From Lysobacteraceae bacterium (GTDB lineage: Bacteria; Pseudomonadota; Gammaproteobacteria; Xanthomonadales; Rhodanobacteraceae): DNA of 64,000 nucleotides. Under the pieces are notes generated by a model. That model made no database searches. It was not told where the DNA came from and saw only the letters and a program-made list of their open reading frames with translations. This document shows positions 56,209 to 64,000 of this stretch, piece by piece. Location of the stretch: positions 186,001-250,000 of the forward strand of contig SEHB01000003.1 in assembly GCA_004143945.1 (NCBI GenBank), given 5' to 3'. The number at the start of each line of letters is the position of its first letter. The first letter of the stretch is position 1. Position numbers and translations under genes: made by a program.

Positions 56209-56769
56209 ATGGCCACGCACCGTGTCCGCGCGCTCGCACTGTCCGCGACGCCCGCGCGTGCGCGCCGCTGGCTCGGGCTGCTCGCATTCGCCCTGCCGGT
56301 CGGCGTGGTCGCCGCGACACTCGTGTTCGCGTTGCGCGCCGAACCCGCGTTCGCGCGCGACGTGTCGCTGTGGGTGTTCGCGGGGGTGACGCTGTCGAGC
56401 GCGCTGATGTGGTGGTGGCTCGACACGCGCCTCTGCCGCGCCGGCGTCGCGATCGAAGGCGATCGCCTGCGCGTCGACGGCGGCATCGGCCGCGGCGACT
56501 TCGCGCTCGCCGAGCTCGCGACAGACGGCGTGCGCACGATCGACCTGTCCGCCGAGCCGGCGCTGCGCCCGGTCATGCGCACCTGGGGCATCGGGCTGCC
56601 GGGCCTCTCGTCCGGATGGTTTCGACTGCGCAACGGCGACAGGGCGCTGTGCGTCCTGACCGACCGTGGCCGCACCACCGTGCTGCGCGCACGCGACGGC
56701 ACGCGCCTGCTGCTCTCGCTCGCCGACCCGTCCCCTCTGCGCGAGGCGCTCGAGCGCGCGCGTCGCTGA
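56209..56769 (+). CDS. Small membrane protein with PH-like tail
   Basis: 186 residues, divergent from pyk. Two helices at about 20-42 and 52-72 (LLAFALPVGVVAATLVFAL, VSLWVFAGVTLSSALMWWW). The rest (IEGDRLRVDGGIGRGDFALAELATDGVRTIDL, RTWGIGLPGLSSGWFRLRNGDRALCVLTD) is a beta-rich PH-like domain. Unknown role. 36 bases from the start of pyk. Confidence 0.72.
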   Translation: MATHRVRALALSATPARARRWLGLLAFALPVGVVAATLVFALRAEPAFARDVSLWVFAGVTLSSALMWWWLDTRLCRAGVAIEGDRLRVDGGIGRGDFALAELATDGVRTIDLSAEPALRPVMRTWGIGLPGLSSGWFRLRNGDRALCVLTDRGRTTVLRARDGTRLLLSLADPSPLREALERARR

Positions 56770-56814
56770 TCGCCCGACTCCCCCCATCGTGCGCGCCGAG
56801 CCGGGCGGCCGGAT

Positions 56815-57130
56815 CTCCATCGTTCGCGCCGAGCGCAGCGGCCGCAGCCCGCGGAGTCGAAGCGCAGGTGCTACGCACGCACGACGCGATCCGGCCCTTC
56901 GACTCCGGCCTTCGGCCTGCGCTCGGGGCGAACGGAATTGAAGTGTCGTTCGCATCGGCCGCAGCCACTCTGCCGTCACCATTCGTGCAGGGCGCAGCGG
57001 CTCCACCGTCGCATTTCACGCCGAGCGCAGCGGCTCCACCGTTACCGCTCGCGCTGAGCGCAGCGTCTACACCCTCACCGTTCGCGCTGAGCGCAGCGGC
57101 CGCAGGCCGCGGAGTCGAAGCGCAAGTGCG
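56815..57130. repeat. Degenerate tandem array, 33-base period, with an inverted unit
   Basis: Core GCGCAG recurs at 56992, 57025, 57058 and 57091, exactly 33 bases apart, each within a GAGCGCAGCGGCTCCACC-like unit. Outer units at about 56818-56868 and 57080-57124 share GCAGCGGCCGCAG and CCGCGGAGTCGAAGCGCA, and an inverted copy with CTTCGACTCCGG is at 56899-56937. On the minus strand the array reads as an 11-residue AALSANGEGVD-like repeat, but the surrounding frame is not a credible protein. Looks like an intergenic repeat family. Confidence 0.75.
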
Positions 57131-57155
57131 TCGCGACTCCCGTGCAGGGAAGCCG

Positions 57156-57794
57156 TCAGCGCAGCAGCGCATGCAGGCCTGGCGGGTCGTCGGCGATCGC
57201 GTCGGCGCCCGCGGCACGCAGCTCCTCGTCGCTGCCGAAACCCCAGCGCACGCCGAGGGCACGCACGCCGTTCGCGCGCGCGCCCTCGATGTCGAAATGC
57301 CGATCGCCGACCATGACCGCGTCATCCGCGTGGCTGCCGAAGTCGCGCAGCGCGCGTGCGATCATCGCGGCCTTCTCGCTGTCGCGGCTCGCGGGTTGCG
57401 CGGCGTACACGCACTCGAAGCGCGCGCCGAACGGCAGGCTGCGCACGATCTTGTCGGCGTAGAGGTCGGGTTTGGTGGTGACGACCGCGAGGCGGTCGCC
57501 GCGCGCCGCGAGCGCCTCGATGACCTCGCCGATGCCCGGATACACGACGTGCTCGCGCCAGCCGACCGTGCTGAACCGCTCGCGGTAGTAGTCGACCGCG
57601 CGTTCGACCGCGGCGAGGTCGTCGCCGAGCACGAGCGGGAATGTCACGCGCAGCGGCGGCCCGATCCATGCGCGCAGGTCCTCGCGCGGCGGGATCGGCG
57701 CGCCGAGGCGCTCGAGCGCATGGCGGATCGAATTGACGATGCCCGCTTCGGAATCGATCAGGGTGCCGTCGAGGTCGAACAGGATCAGCGCCAC
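57156..57794 (-). CDS. gph: HAD hydrolase, phosphoglycolate phosphatase-like
   Basis: 212 residues. HAD motif I LFDLDGTLIDSEAG, cap domain (about 15-90), motif II VVTTKP, motif III Lys in RDSEKAAMIARAL, and motif IV VMVGDRHFDIEGA. Typical of phosphoglycolate phosphatase and related sugar-phosphate phosphatases; the exact substrate is open. 88 bases after pgk on the same strand, between pgk and pyk, which suggests metabolite repair for glycolysis. Confidence 0.85.
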   Translation of the reverse strand: MALILFDLDGTLIDSEAGIVNSIRHALERLGAPIPPREDLRAWIGPPLRVTFPLVLGDDLAAVERAVDYYRERFSTVGWREHVVYPGIGEVIEALAARGDRLAVVTTKPDLYADKIVRSLPFGARFECVYAAQPASRDSEKAAMIARALRDFGSHADDAVMVGDRHFDIEGARANGVRALGVRWGFGSDEELRAAGADAIADDPPGLHALLR

Positions 57795-57881
57795 GGGCCC
57801 TCCCGCGGCATCGGGTCTGACCCGATCGCCGCATCGTGCGGGGAGAGCGCGCGAGGCGCCCGCCCTGCGTGCGTTCGAGAC

Positions 57882-59054
57882 TCAGCCGCGCGCTTCGAGC
57901 GCCGCGACCGCCGGCAGCTCGCGACCTTCGAGGAATTCGAGGAACGCGCCGCCGCCGGTCGAGATGTACGAAACGCGATCGGCGACGCCGTACTTCTCGA
58001 TCGCGGCGAGCGTGTCGCCGCCGCCCGCGATCGAGAACGCGTGCGAATCGGCGATCGCGTGCGCGAGCACTTCGGTGCCTTTCCCGAAGGCGTCGAATTC
58101 GAACACGCCGACCGGCCCGTTCCAGACCACCGTGCCCGCGCCTGCAATCAGCGCCGCGTAGGCCTTCGCGGTCGCAGGGCCGATGTCGAGGATCATCTCG
58201 TCGTCTCCGACCGCGTCGACCGCCTTCACGGTCGCGGGCGCGTCGGCGCTGAAGGCGGGCGCCACCACCACGTCGACCGGCACCGGCACCGCGGCGCCGC
58301 GCGCCTGCGCGGCCGCGATGATCGCGCGCGCCGTGTCGACGAGATCGGCCTCGTACAGCGACTTGCCGACGCCGTGACCGGTCGCGGCGATGAACGTGTT
58401 CGCGATGCCGCCACCGACGATCAGCTGGTCGACCTTGCCGACCAGCGACTCCAGCAACGTGAGCTTGGTCGAGACCTTGGATCCCGCGACGATCGCGAGC
58501 AGCGGCCGCGCGGGCTGCCCGAGCGCCTTCGCGAGCGCATCGAGTTCGGCCATCAGCAGCGGGCCGCCGGCCGCGATCTTCGCGAAGCGGATCGCGCCGT
58601 GCGTGGACGCCTGCGCGCGGTGCGCGGTGCCGAATGCGTCCATCACGTAGACGTCGCACAGCGCGGCGTACTTCTTCGACAGCGTCTCGTCGTCCTTGCC
58701 CTCGCCGACGTTCATGCGGCAGTTCTCGAGCAGCACGAGCTCGCCCGGCGCGACCTCGACGCCGTCGATCCAGTCGCGCTGCAGCGGCACGTCGCGCCCG
58801 AGCAGCTCGCCGAGCCGGCGCGCGACCGGCGCGAGCGAATCGGCCTCGCTCCACTGCCCTTCCTTCGGACGGCCAAGATGCGACATCACCATCACCGCGG
58901 CGCCCTTCTCGAGCGCGAGACGCAAGGTCGGCAGCGCGGCGAGGATGCGCGTCTCGGACGTGATGCGGCCGTCCTCGACCGGCACGTTGAGGTCTTCGCG
59001 GATCAGCACGCGCTTGCCGCGCAGGTCGAGATCGCCCATGCGCACGATCGTCAT
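57882..59054 (-). CDS. pgk: Phosphoglycerate kinase
   Basis: 390 residues, monomeric glycolytic enzyme transferring phosphate from 1,3-bisphosphoglycerate to [85 protein letters not shown], and [33 protein letters not shown] lies nine bases ahead of the ATG. Head of the minus-strand glycolytic block. Confidence 0.98.
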   Translation of the reverse strand: MTIVRMGDLDLRGKRVLIREDLNVPVEDGRITSETRILAALPTLRLALEKGAAVMVMSHLGRPKEGQWSEADSLAPVARRLGELLGRDVPLQRDWIDGVEVAPGELVLLENCRMNVGEGKDDETLSKKYAALCDVYVMDAFGTAHRAQASTHGAIRFAKIAAGGPLLMAELDALAKALGQPARPLLAIVAGSKVSTKLTLLESLVGKVDQLIVGGGIANTFIAATGHGVGKSLYEADLVDTARAIIAAAQARGAAVPVPVDVVVAPAFSADAPATVKAVDAVGDDEMILDIGPATAKAYAALIAGAGTVVWNGPVGVFEFDAFGKGTEVLAHAIADSHAFSIAGGGDTLAAIEKYGVADRVSYISTGGGAFLEFLEGRELPAVAALEARG

Positions 59055-59326
59055 CGGATGTCCTCCAAGCCGGGATGCGGTAACTCCTCATTACAGCGGC
59101 AGTGCGTCCCGCGCGCAATGGCGTCGCTCGCGCCGGCCGTTCGGAGAACGCCGGGCCGGTGCGCGCGGCGACGCGCACGCGCCACCGCCCGCGGCGTTCG
59201 CCCGCACGACTGCAGGGGTGCGCGCGGGGCGTGCCTCGCCTGCTCCTGCCACGCGCACCGAAATGGCACCGCGACGCAGCCGCCGCCCGCGCTAGCATGC
59301 ACGCCCCTTCGCATTCGAGGTCAGCG

Positions 59327-59818
59327 ATGAGCACGCATGTCGCCACGGTCCGCTGGCAGCGCGGGGACGCCACCTTCAGCGATGGTCGCTATTCGCGCAG
59401 GCACGCATGGACATTCGACGGCGGCGCGGTCGTCGCCGCCTCGCCGTCTCCCGACGTGGTGCCGGCGCCCTGGTCGGATCCCGCCGCGGTCGATCCCGAG
59501 GAAGCGTTCGTCGCCGCCGTATCGAGCTGCCACATGCTCTGGTTCCTGTCGATCGCGGCCGATCGCGGGCTGGTCGTCGATCGCTACGAAGACGAAGCGC
59601 ACGGCACGATGTCGCGGATCGCGCCCGGGCGACAGGCGATCACCTCGATCGTGCTGCGCCCGTGCATCGTGTTCGCGGGCGCGAACGCACCGAGTGCGGG
59701 CGACATCGAAGCGCTGCACGAGGCCGCGCACGATCGCTGTTTCATCGCCAATTCGGTGAAGACCGAGATCCGTGTCGAATCGCGCGAGCCATCGACCGCC
59801 GAGGCGTCGCGGGGCTGA
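59327..59818 (+). CDS. OsmC-family peroxiredoxin-like protein
   Basis: 163 residues from ATG 59327. OsmC/Ohr fold with the two conserved Cys in SSCHMLWFLSIAADRG and CFIANSVKTEI. It has the family's TFDGGAVVAAS and DPEEAFVAAVSSCH. Reduces organic hydroperoxides using the Cys pair; it belongs to the OsmC/YhfA type rather than Ohr. 272 bases upstream to pgk hold its promoter. Confidence 0.93.
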   Translation: MSTHVATVRWQRGDATFSDGRYSRRHAWTFDGGAVVAASPSPDVVPAPWSDPAAVDPEEAFVAAVSSCHMLWFLSIAADRGLVVDRYEDEAHGTMSRIAPGRQAITSIVLRPCIVFAGANAPSAGDIEALHEAAHDRCFIANSVKTEIRVESREPSTAEASRG

Positions 59819-59866
59819 ACGGCCCGGGTTCGCCCGGCCTGCGGGGACGAGGCGAGCCGGTCCGGC

Positions 59867-60229
59867 TCAGCGGCCGGACCGCGCGGCCCACAGGAACCAG
59901 CCCGCCATCACGCCGGCGATCGCGCCGAGGAATTCGAACAGCACGCGCACGCCGAGCATGCCTGGATCATGGATCGCCGCGAGCGTTCGCTGGATCACGT
60001 ACGGCGATTCGAGGCGCACGATCGAGAGGTGGAACAGCTGCCAGGCGTCGACGCCCGCGCCGAGGACGAGCGCCAGCAGCAATGCGACCCCGATCGCGCT
60101 GCCTTCACGCCAGCCCAGGCGTGGCGCGAGCAGGTGCGCGAGCACCGACAGCAGCAGTCCCAGGCCACACGCGATCGCCGCTGCCTGCCAGACGCCGGCC
60201 CAGCCGGTCGACAGCATCTGCAGGCCCAT
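59867..60229 (-). CDS. Small membrane protein, unknown
   Basis: 120 residues. Three membrane helices (AAAIACGLGLLLSVLAHLLA, SAIGVALLLALVLGAGVDA, VRVLFEFLGAIAGVMAGWFLW) and a short amphipathic stretch with HLSIVRLESPYVIQRTLAAIHD. No family recognised. Stop 48 bases after the OsmC stop, convergent. Confidence 0.65.
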   Translation of the reverse strand: MGLQMLSTGWAGVWQAAAIACGLGLLLSVLAHLLAPRLGWREGSAIGVALLLALVLGAGVDAWQLFHLSIVRLESPYVIQRTLAAIHDPGMLGVRVLFEFLGAIAGVMAGWFLWAARSGR

Positions 60230-60471
60230 CAGGCCGCGGCTCGGCGATCACGGCGGAATCCGGGGCGCATCGACGACCTTGCAGCAGGAAAGCCTCCACC
60301 TTAGCAGGCGGGGCGGCGTGCCCGTTGCCGTCGTGTGGCGGGTCTGCACGCGCGGATGCTGCACGGCCGGCGGAAAGTGCCAATGTTCGCCACTTTTCGG
60401 CGTGTCCGGGGGCGCGCGGGGAATCGGAGGGCAGCGGCGGCCGTGGCATGCATCTTGCTTTGCGATAGGCA

Positions 60472-60984
60472 ATGGAAACCACTGCCCCCCAGGACCCCAT
60501 GGCCGCCCAACTTGCCCTCGATGCCGTGCCCGCTGAATTCGTCGGCGAGGCGCTCGAATGGAACACCCGCTACAACGGGCTCGTCGCGATCGCCCGGCTT
60601 GGCGGCAAGGCCGTGGCCGGCATCTCGGGGCCCTGGGACGGCAAGTACGCGCTGACCTGGTGGGAACGCCCGCTGCCCGCGCGCAAACTCGAACTGTTCG
60701 ACACGATGGACGAAGCGCGCGAGCGCGTCGAGGAGTGGGCCGACAGCATCTGCAACGGCTTCTTCCACGCCGAGCCGGCGAGCGCGGCCCGGGCGCGTGT
60801 CGCCGACGACCTGCCGGTGTTCGCTGCGCGGCCGCCGGCCAGCCACGAGAGCCTGCTCGGCCAGGTGTTCGAACTGTTCGGCGCGCGCCGTTCGCGCACG
60901 GACGAACCGGGCGAGCGCGTACGCGGCCGCCGCAGCGATGAGTCGCTCGACCTCAGCAACCTGCATTTCGCGGCCAATCGCTGA
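60472..60984 (+). CDS. Hypothetical cytosolic protein
   Basis: 170 residues; a second ATG nine codons in is possible. ALEWNTRYNGLVAIARLGGKAVAGISGPWDGKYALTWWERPLPARKLELFDTMDEARERVEEW suggests a small alpha/beta domain, then a linker and a short basic C-terminus. No signal peptide. Unknown. It is convergent with the broken NYN gene. Confidence 0.65.
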   Translation: METTAPQDPMAAQLALDAVPAEFVGEALEWNTRYNGLVAIARLGGKAVAGISGPWDGKYALTWWERPLPARKLELFDTMDEARERVEEWADSICNGFFHAEPASAARARVADDLPVFAARPPASHESLLGQVFELFGARRSRTDEPGERVRGRRSDESLDLSNLHFAANR

Positions 60985-61115
60985 ACGGTCCGGCATCGAC
61001 GGCCGAACCATCGGCAACGCGATGGCCGAACGACTGAAGCACGGAGCGCACTGCGCACCCGGAGGATAAGCGTGGTGCATGGAAGCCCTGCTCCGTGTGC
61101 CGGCGTGCCGCTGAT

Positions 61116-61887
61116 TCAGATCCTGGAGCGCCGCGATCCCGAACGCTGCGCACCCGCCGCGCGGCGCGCGCGCACGTAGGTCGACGTGGTCGTGCCATCG
61201 CCGACCTTGCGGTTCTCGATCTCGAACAGCCCGCTCGCGGCGACCACTTCGCTGAGCTTGCGCAGGCCGTAGTTGCGCGGGTCGAATTCGGGCGCCTGCT
61301 TGGCGATGTTGTTGCCGACCGTGCCGAGGAAGGCCCAGCCCGATTCGTCCGACGACGCCTCGACCGCGTTGCGCAGCAGGGTCGCAAGCCGCGTGTCCTT
61401 GTCGATCGACACGATCGGCTTGCCCGCGGACTTCGCGTCTTCGCCGTCCTTCTGCACGAGGATCTCGGTATAGATGAACTTGTCGCAGGCGCTGACGAAA
61501 GGCATCGGCGTCTTCTTCTCGCCGAAGCCGTAGACGACCAGTCCCGCTTCGCGCACGCGCGCGGCGAGGCGCGTGAAGTCGCTGTCGCTCGAGACGATGC
61601 AGAAGCCGCCGAGGCGACCCGTAGAGCAGGTCCATCGCGTCGATGATCAGCGCCGAATCGGTCGCGTTCTTGCCGGTCGTGTAGCGGAACTGCTGGATCG
61701 GCTGGATCGCATGCGTGAGCAGCACGTCCTTCCAGCCCTTGAGCTGCGGCCCGGTCCAGTCGCCGTATATGCGCTTGACGGTCGCGGTGCCGTACTTCGC
61801 GATTTCCGCGAGCAGTCCTTCGATCACCGCGGGTTGCGCATTGTCGGCATCGATGAGGACGGCCAGCGTGGTCGAGGCGAGGGCCAT
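61116..61887 (-). pseudogene. NYN (LabA/PIN-like) + OST-HTH/LOTUS protein, frameshifted
   Basis: Residues from ATG 61887 give a normal NYN N-terminus: STTLAVLIDADNAQPAVIEGLL, RIYGDWT, NATDSALIIDAMDLLY. The frame then fails. The continuation is in the next frame from about 61620 (GFCIVSSDSDFTRLAARVREAGLVVYGFGEKKTP, then an OST-HTH/LOTUS region with FLGTVGNNIAKQAPEFDPRNYGLRKLSEVV). The family has LLYTGR at the junction; here the DNA reads TACGGGTCGC where TACACGGGTCGC is expected, so AC is missing. NYN-LOTUS proteins are RNA-cutting or RNA-binding. A 2-base deletion or a sequencing error. Confidence 0.85.
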
Positions 61888-61955
61888 CGGCGCGGACTCC
61901 GGTCGGGTGGTGCGGGCCAGCCTACACCGCTTGCACGACGCGCAACACCGGGGCG

Positions 61956-62381
61956 TCAGCGCGGGGAATCGCGCACCATCTCGATATCGACCGGCGTGCC
62001 CGGGTTGTGGCTGCGGATCGTGAAGTGATCCTCGTCCAGGCGCAGGATCTCGGTCGGATACGCGATGCCTTCCTCGATCATCACGAACGCACCGTCCTGC
62101 AGGGACCAGCGGCCGATGCCGGGCGGCGATCCCGCGACGTCGATGCGCAGGCCGCCATCGGCCGCGAACCGGTAGCGCGTGCCGACGGCCACCGCGCTCG
62201 ACGACACCACGCGCCAGTCGACGTCGACGAAGCGCGCGCGCGGTGCGGCGACGCCCGCGGGCCGCGCGCGCGCATCCACCGGGTCAGCCGCGGGCGGCGC
62301 GGAGCACGCGGCGCAGCTCGAGACCAGCAGCGCGACGAGGCACGGGCGGCCTCGAGACGATCGGCGTGGCAGTCCATTCAT
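61956..62381 (-). CDS. Small lipoprotein, unknown
   Basis: 141 residues from ATG 62381. N-terminus with Arg run, hydrophobic segment and a likely lipobox LVSSC (or SCAAC). The mature part holds WRVVSSSAVAVGTRYRFAADGGLRIDVAG, GRWSLQDGAFVMIEEGI and ILRLDEDHFTIRSHNPG, beta-rich, like META/HslJ or lipocalin-style small envelope proteins. Outer-membrane or periplasmic by inference. No family fixed. Confidence 0.7.
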   Translation of the reverse strand: MNGLPRRSSRGRPCLVALLVSSCAACSAPPAADPVDARARPAGVAAPRARFVDVDWRVVSSSAVAVGTRYRFAADGGLRIDVAGSPPGIGRWSLQDGAFVMIEEGIAYPTEILRLDEDHFTIRSHNPGTPVDIEMVRDSPR

Positions 62382-62474
62382 CGAAGGTCTCCGTGCAGCT
62401 CCGGCTGCGCGCGACATGATCGGACGCCGAACCCGCCCCGTCCAGCCGCGCAGGGCGCCGCCGTGAACGCGCGT

Positions 62475-63077
62475 TCAGGCCGCGAGCACGTCGCGCACGC
62501 GTGCATGCAGGACCGGCAGCACCTCGGCCGCGAACCATGCGTGGCGCTGGAACCACGCGGTGTTGCGCGGCGACGGATGCGGCAGCGGCAGGAACGCCGG
62601 CGCGTAGTCGCGCCATGCCGCCACCGTGCGCGTGAGGCTCGGATGCGCACGCGCGCCGAGCATCGCGCGCTGCGCATGCCAGCCGACCAGCAGCGTCAGT
62701 CGGATCTGCGGCAGGGCCGCGAGCAGGCGTGCGTGCCAGAGCGGGGCGCATTCGCGCCGCGGTGGCAGGTCGCCTCCGCGGCCGCGCCCCGGATAGCAGA
62801 AGCCGATCGGCATGATCGCGACGCGCGAGGCGTCGTGGAACACGCGCTCCTCGAGTCCGAGCCAGTCGCGCAGGCGCTCGCCGCTCGCATCGCTCCACGG
62901 GACTCCGCTCGCATGCACCTTCGAGCCCGGCGCCTGGCCGATGATCAGCAACCGCGCACTGGCCGCGGCCTGCACGACCGGACGCGCGCCGAGCGGCAAC
63001 ACGGCATCGCAGGCACGGCAGGCGCGGATCGAGGCGAGCAGCGCATGCAGCGGTTCGCGCATCGGCACCGGATCCAT
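62475..63077 (-). CDS. Uracil-DNA glycosylase superfamily protein
   Basis: 200 residues. Motif A LLIIGQAPGSKVHASGVPW, then CYPGRGRGGDLPPR, LTLLVGWHAQRAML and motif-2-like HPSPRN (residues near 168-173). The Cys-rich N-terminus (CRACDAVLPL) suggests a lost or altered Fe-S cluster as in family 4/5 relatives, though only two Cys are present. Related to the uracil-DNA glycosylase family (DUF4743-like members) that removes uracil or handles other bases. Catalytic class by motif; substrate uncertain. Confidence 0.85.
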   Translation of the reverse strand: MDPVPMREPLHALLASIRACRACDAVLPLGARPVVQAAASARLLIIGQAPGSKVHASGVPWSDASGERLRDWLGLEERVFHDASRVAIMPIGFCYPGRGRGGDLPPRRECAPLWHARLLAALPQIRLTLLVGWHAQRAMLGARAHPSLTRTVAAWRDYAPAFLPLPHPSPRNTAWFQRHAWFAAEVLPVLHARVRDVLAA

Positions 63078-63110
63078 CCCGCGATTGGTCGCGTCGCGCG
63101 CGGAATCGTT

Positions 63111-63929
63111 TCACTCGTCGTCGGGCACCGAAACCTTGCCGCGCACGTCGCGATGGGTGACGTCGCCGGAGCCGCTCGAACGCACGGCGAGGGCGCCGCC
63201 GATGTCGACGGCTTCGACGTCGCCCGAACCGATCGCGCCGACCAGCACGTTGCCGGTCACGCGCTGCAGCGATACGTCGCCCGAGCCGACGCTGCCGATG
63301 TCGACATGGCCGCCCACATCGGCAAACCTGAGGTCGCCCGAGCCCGAGCGTGCGACCTTGACGTCGCCGCGCACGTCAGCGAGTTTGATGTCGCCCGAAG
63401 CGGTGCTGCGGATTTCGACGCTGCCCGACCCGCGCCCGTGCACGTCGCCGGAGCTCGTGCGCACGCCGATCGAACCCGCGATCGCATCGGCGACGAGGTC
63501 GCCCGAGGTCGTTTCGAAGTCGAGTGCCGCGACCTTGCGCACCTTTGCATCGCCCGAACTGCCGCGGATGCCGACCACCATGCGTTCGGGAACGCGCAGC
63601 GTGAAGTCGATGTAGGCGTAGCTCGATCCGAACAGGCGGAACTCCGAGGGGCGTGCGCGCGAGGTGATCGCGAAGTCCTTGCCGGTTCGCTGCTGGTCGA
63701 CGATGAGGTCGGGGAGGCGGTCCTCGCTGGAGGCGCAGGCCTTCGCACGCACCTCGATGCGTTCGAGTCCGGCGACGCCCTCGATATCGATGTCGTCGGA
63801 CTCGAGCGCGAGCACCAGGGTCTGGATCCCAGCCGCGTCGACGTCGAAATCGCGAGGCGCGCTGAACGCGCAGGGCTCCGCGAACGCGATCGCGGGCATC
63901 AGGGCGAACAGGCAGGTCAGTCGGCGCAT
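63111..63929 (-). CDS. Exported DUF4097-like protein with SGD repeats
   Basis: 272 residues from ATG 63929, signal peptide ending AFA. A beta-helix-like body is built from repeats with the SSGD/SGSGD turn: GIRGSSGDAKVRKV, ETTSGDLVADAI, RTSSGDVHGRG, STASGDIKLADV, RSGSGDLRFADV, GSVGSGDVSLQRV, GAIGSGDVEAVDI and RSSGSGDVTHRDV, about one per 20 residues. This is the DUF4097/DUF2807 putative adhesin fold. Periplasmic or surface. 55 bases to the window end show no gene. Confidence 0.85.
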   Translation of the reverse strand: MRRLTCLFALMPAIAFAEPCAFSAPRDFDVDAAGIQTLVLALESDDIDIEGVAGLERIEVRAKACASSEDRLPDLIVDQQRTGKDFAITSRARPSEFRLFGSSYAYIDFTLRVPERMVVGIRGSSGDAKVRKVAALDFETTSGDLVADAIAGSIGVRTSSGDVHGRGSGSVEIRSTASGDIKLADVRGDVKVARSGSGDLRFADVGGHVDIGSVGSGDVSLQRVTGNVLVGAIGSGDVEAVDIGGALAVRSSGSGDVTHRDVRGKVSVPDDE

Positions 63930-64000
63930 GGCGTCACTCCGCACGGGAACATGATCGATCGGATGCGCGAGCGTAGCGCAGGGTTGAAACGCGCGCGCGG

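Noticed and set aside
56992-57097. 33-base array as a CRISPR
   Set aside because: Units are contiguous and degenerate, with no unique spacers and no cas genes nearby.

Overview
The window is high-GC, densely coded DNA from a free-living gammaproteobacterium. Three things point to the Lysobacterales (Xanthomonadales): the met and glycolytic gene sets, the GTAG-footed and GTGGGAGG-type REP elements, and the secreted proteins carrying an IFxDGFD motif. Genus and species cannot be set from the sequence alone. No phage, insertion sequence, integrase or CRISPR array is visible, so this is ordinary chromosome. Its main interest is in regulatory RNA, operators and REP repeats.

Layout. Bases 1-3014: tail of an incoming gene, then a three-gene minus-strand operon led by a VWA protein. 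Bases 3.3-17 kb: the S-adenosylmethionine cycle spread over three loci (metK, ahcY with an SAH riboswitch, metF), interleaved with large secreted proteins, an AraC/SDR divergent pair and an AAC(3)-I-like acetyltransferase. All three met loci carry a similar 20-base box near the start or the -10. Bases 17-24 kb: asnB with a candidate Asn leader-peptide attenuator, heme A synthase, ilvE and a ColRS-like two-component pair. Bases 24-29 kb: a candidate small RNA, a BlaI/M56-TonB pair, rimK with its retropepsin-like partner and tRNA-Gly(CCC). Bases 29-37 kb: a FecR/DUF6600 protein with a very long Arg/Pro/Gln/Ser tail, thiS-thiG-trmB, an SLC13 carrier, a Rieske protein and an EamA exporter.

Bases 37-42.5 kb: about 0.9 kb of mosaic palindromic repeats, then a four-gene MacB-like exporter operon. 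Bases 42.5-52.2 kb: housekeeping genes (FAH-family hydrolase, mscL, M28 peptidase, RlmB/TrmH methyltransferase, macrodomain, cysK) and a TPR Ser/Thr kinase, with REP pairs at gene ends. Bases 52-59 kb: fba, pyk, gph and pgk, all on the minus strand with small membrane or envelope genes between. Bases 59-64 kb: OsmC, small unknowns, a frameshifted NYN/OST-HTH gene, a uracil-DNA glycosylase-family gene and a DUF4097 protein.

The strongest candidates for something not previously described are: (1) the asnB leader, where three Asn codons sit upstream of competing antiterminator and terminator pairings; (2) a compact, well-folded intergenic RNA at about 24.1-24.23 kb with its own terminator; (3) GTAG-type REP elements whose feet form the TAG stop codons of four neighbouring genes; and (4) the shared box at metK, ahcY and metF, which at ahcY lies beside an SAH riboswitch.
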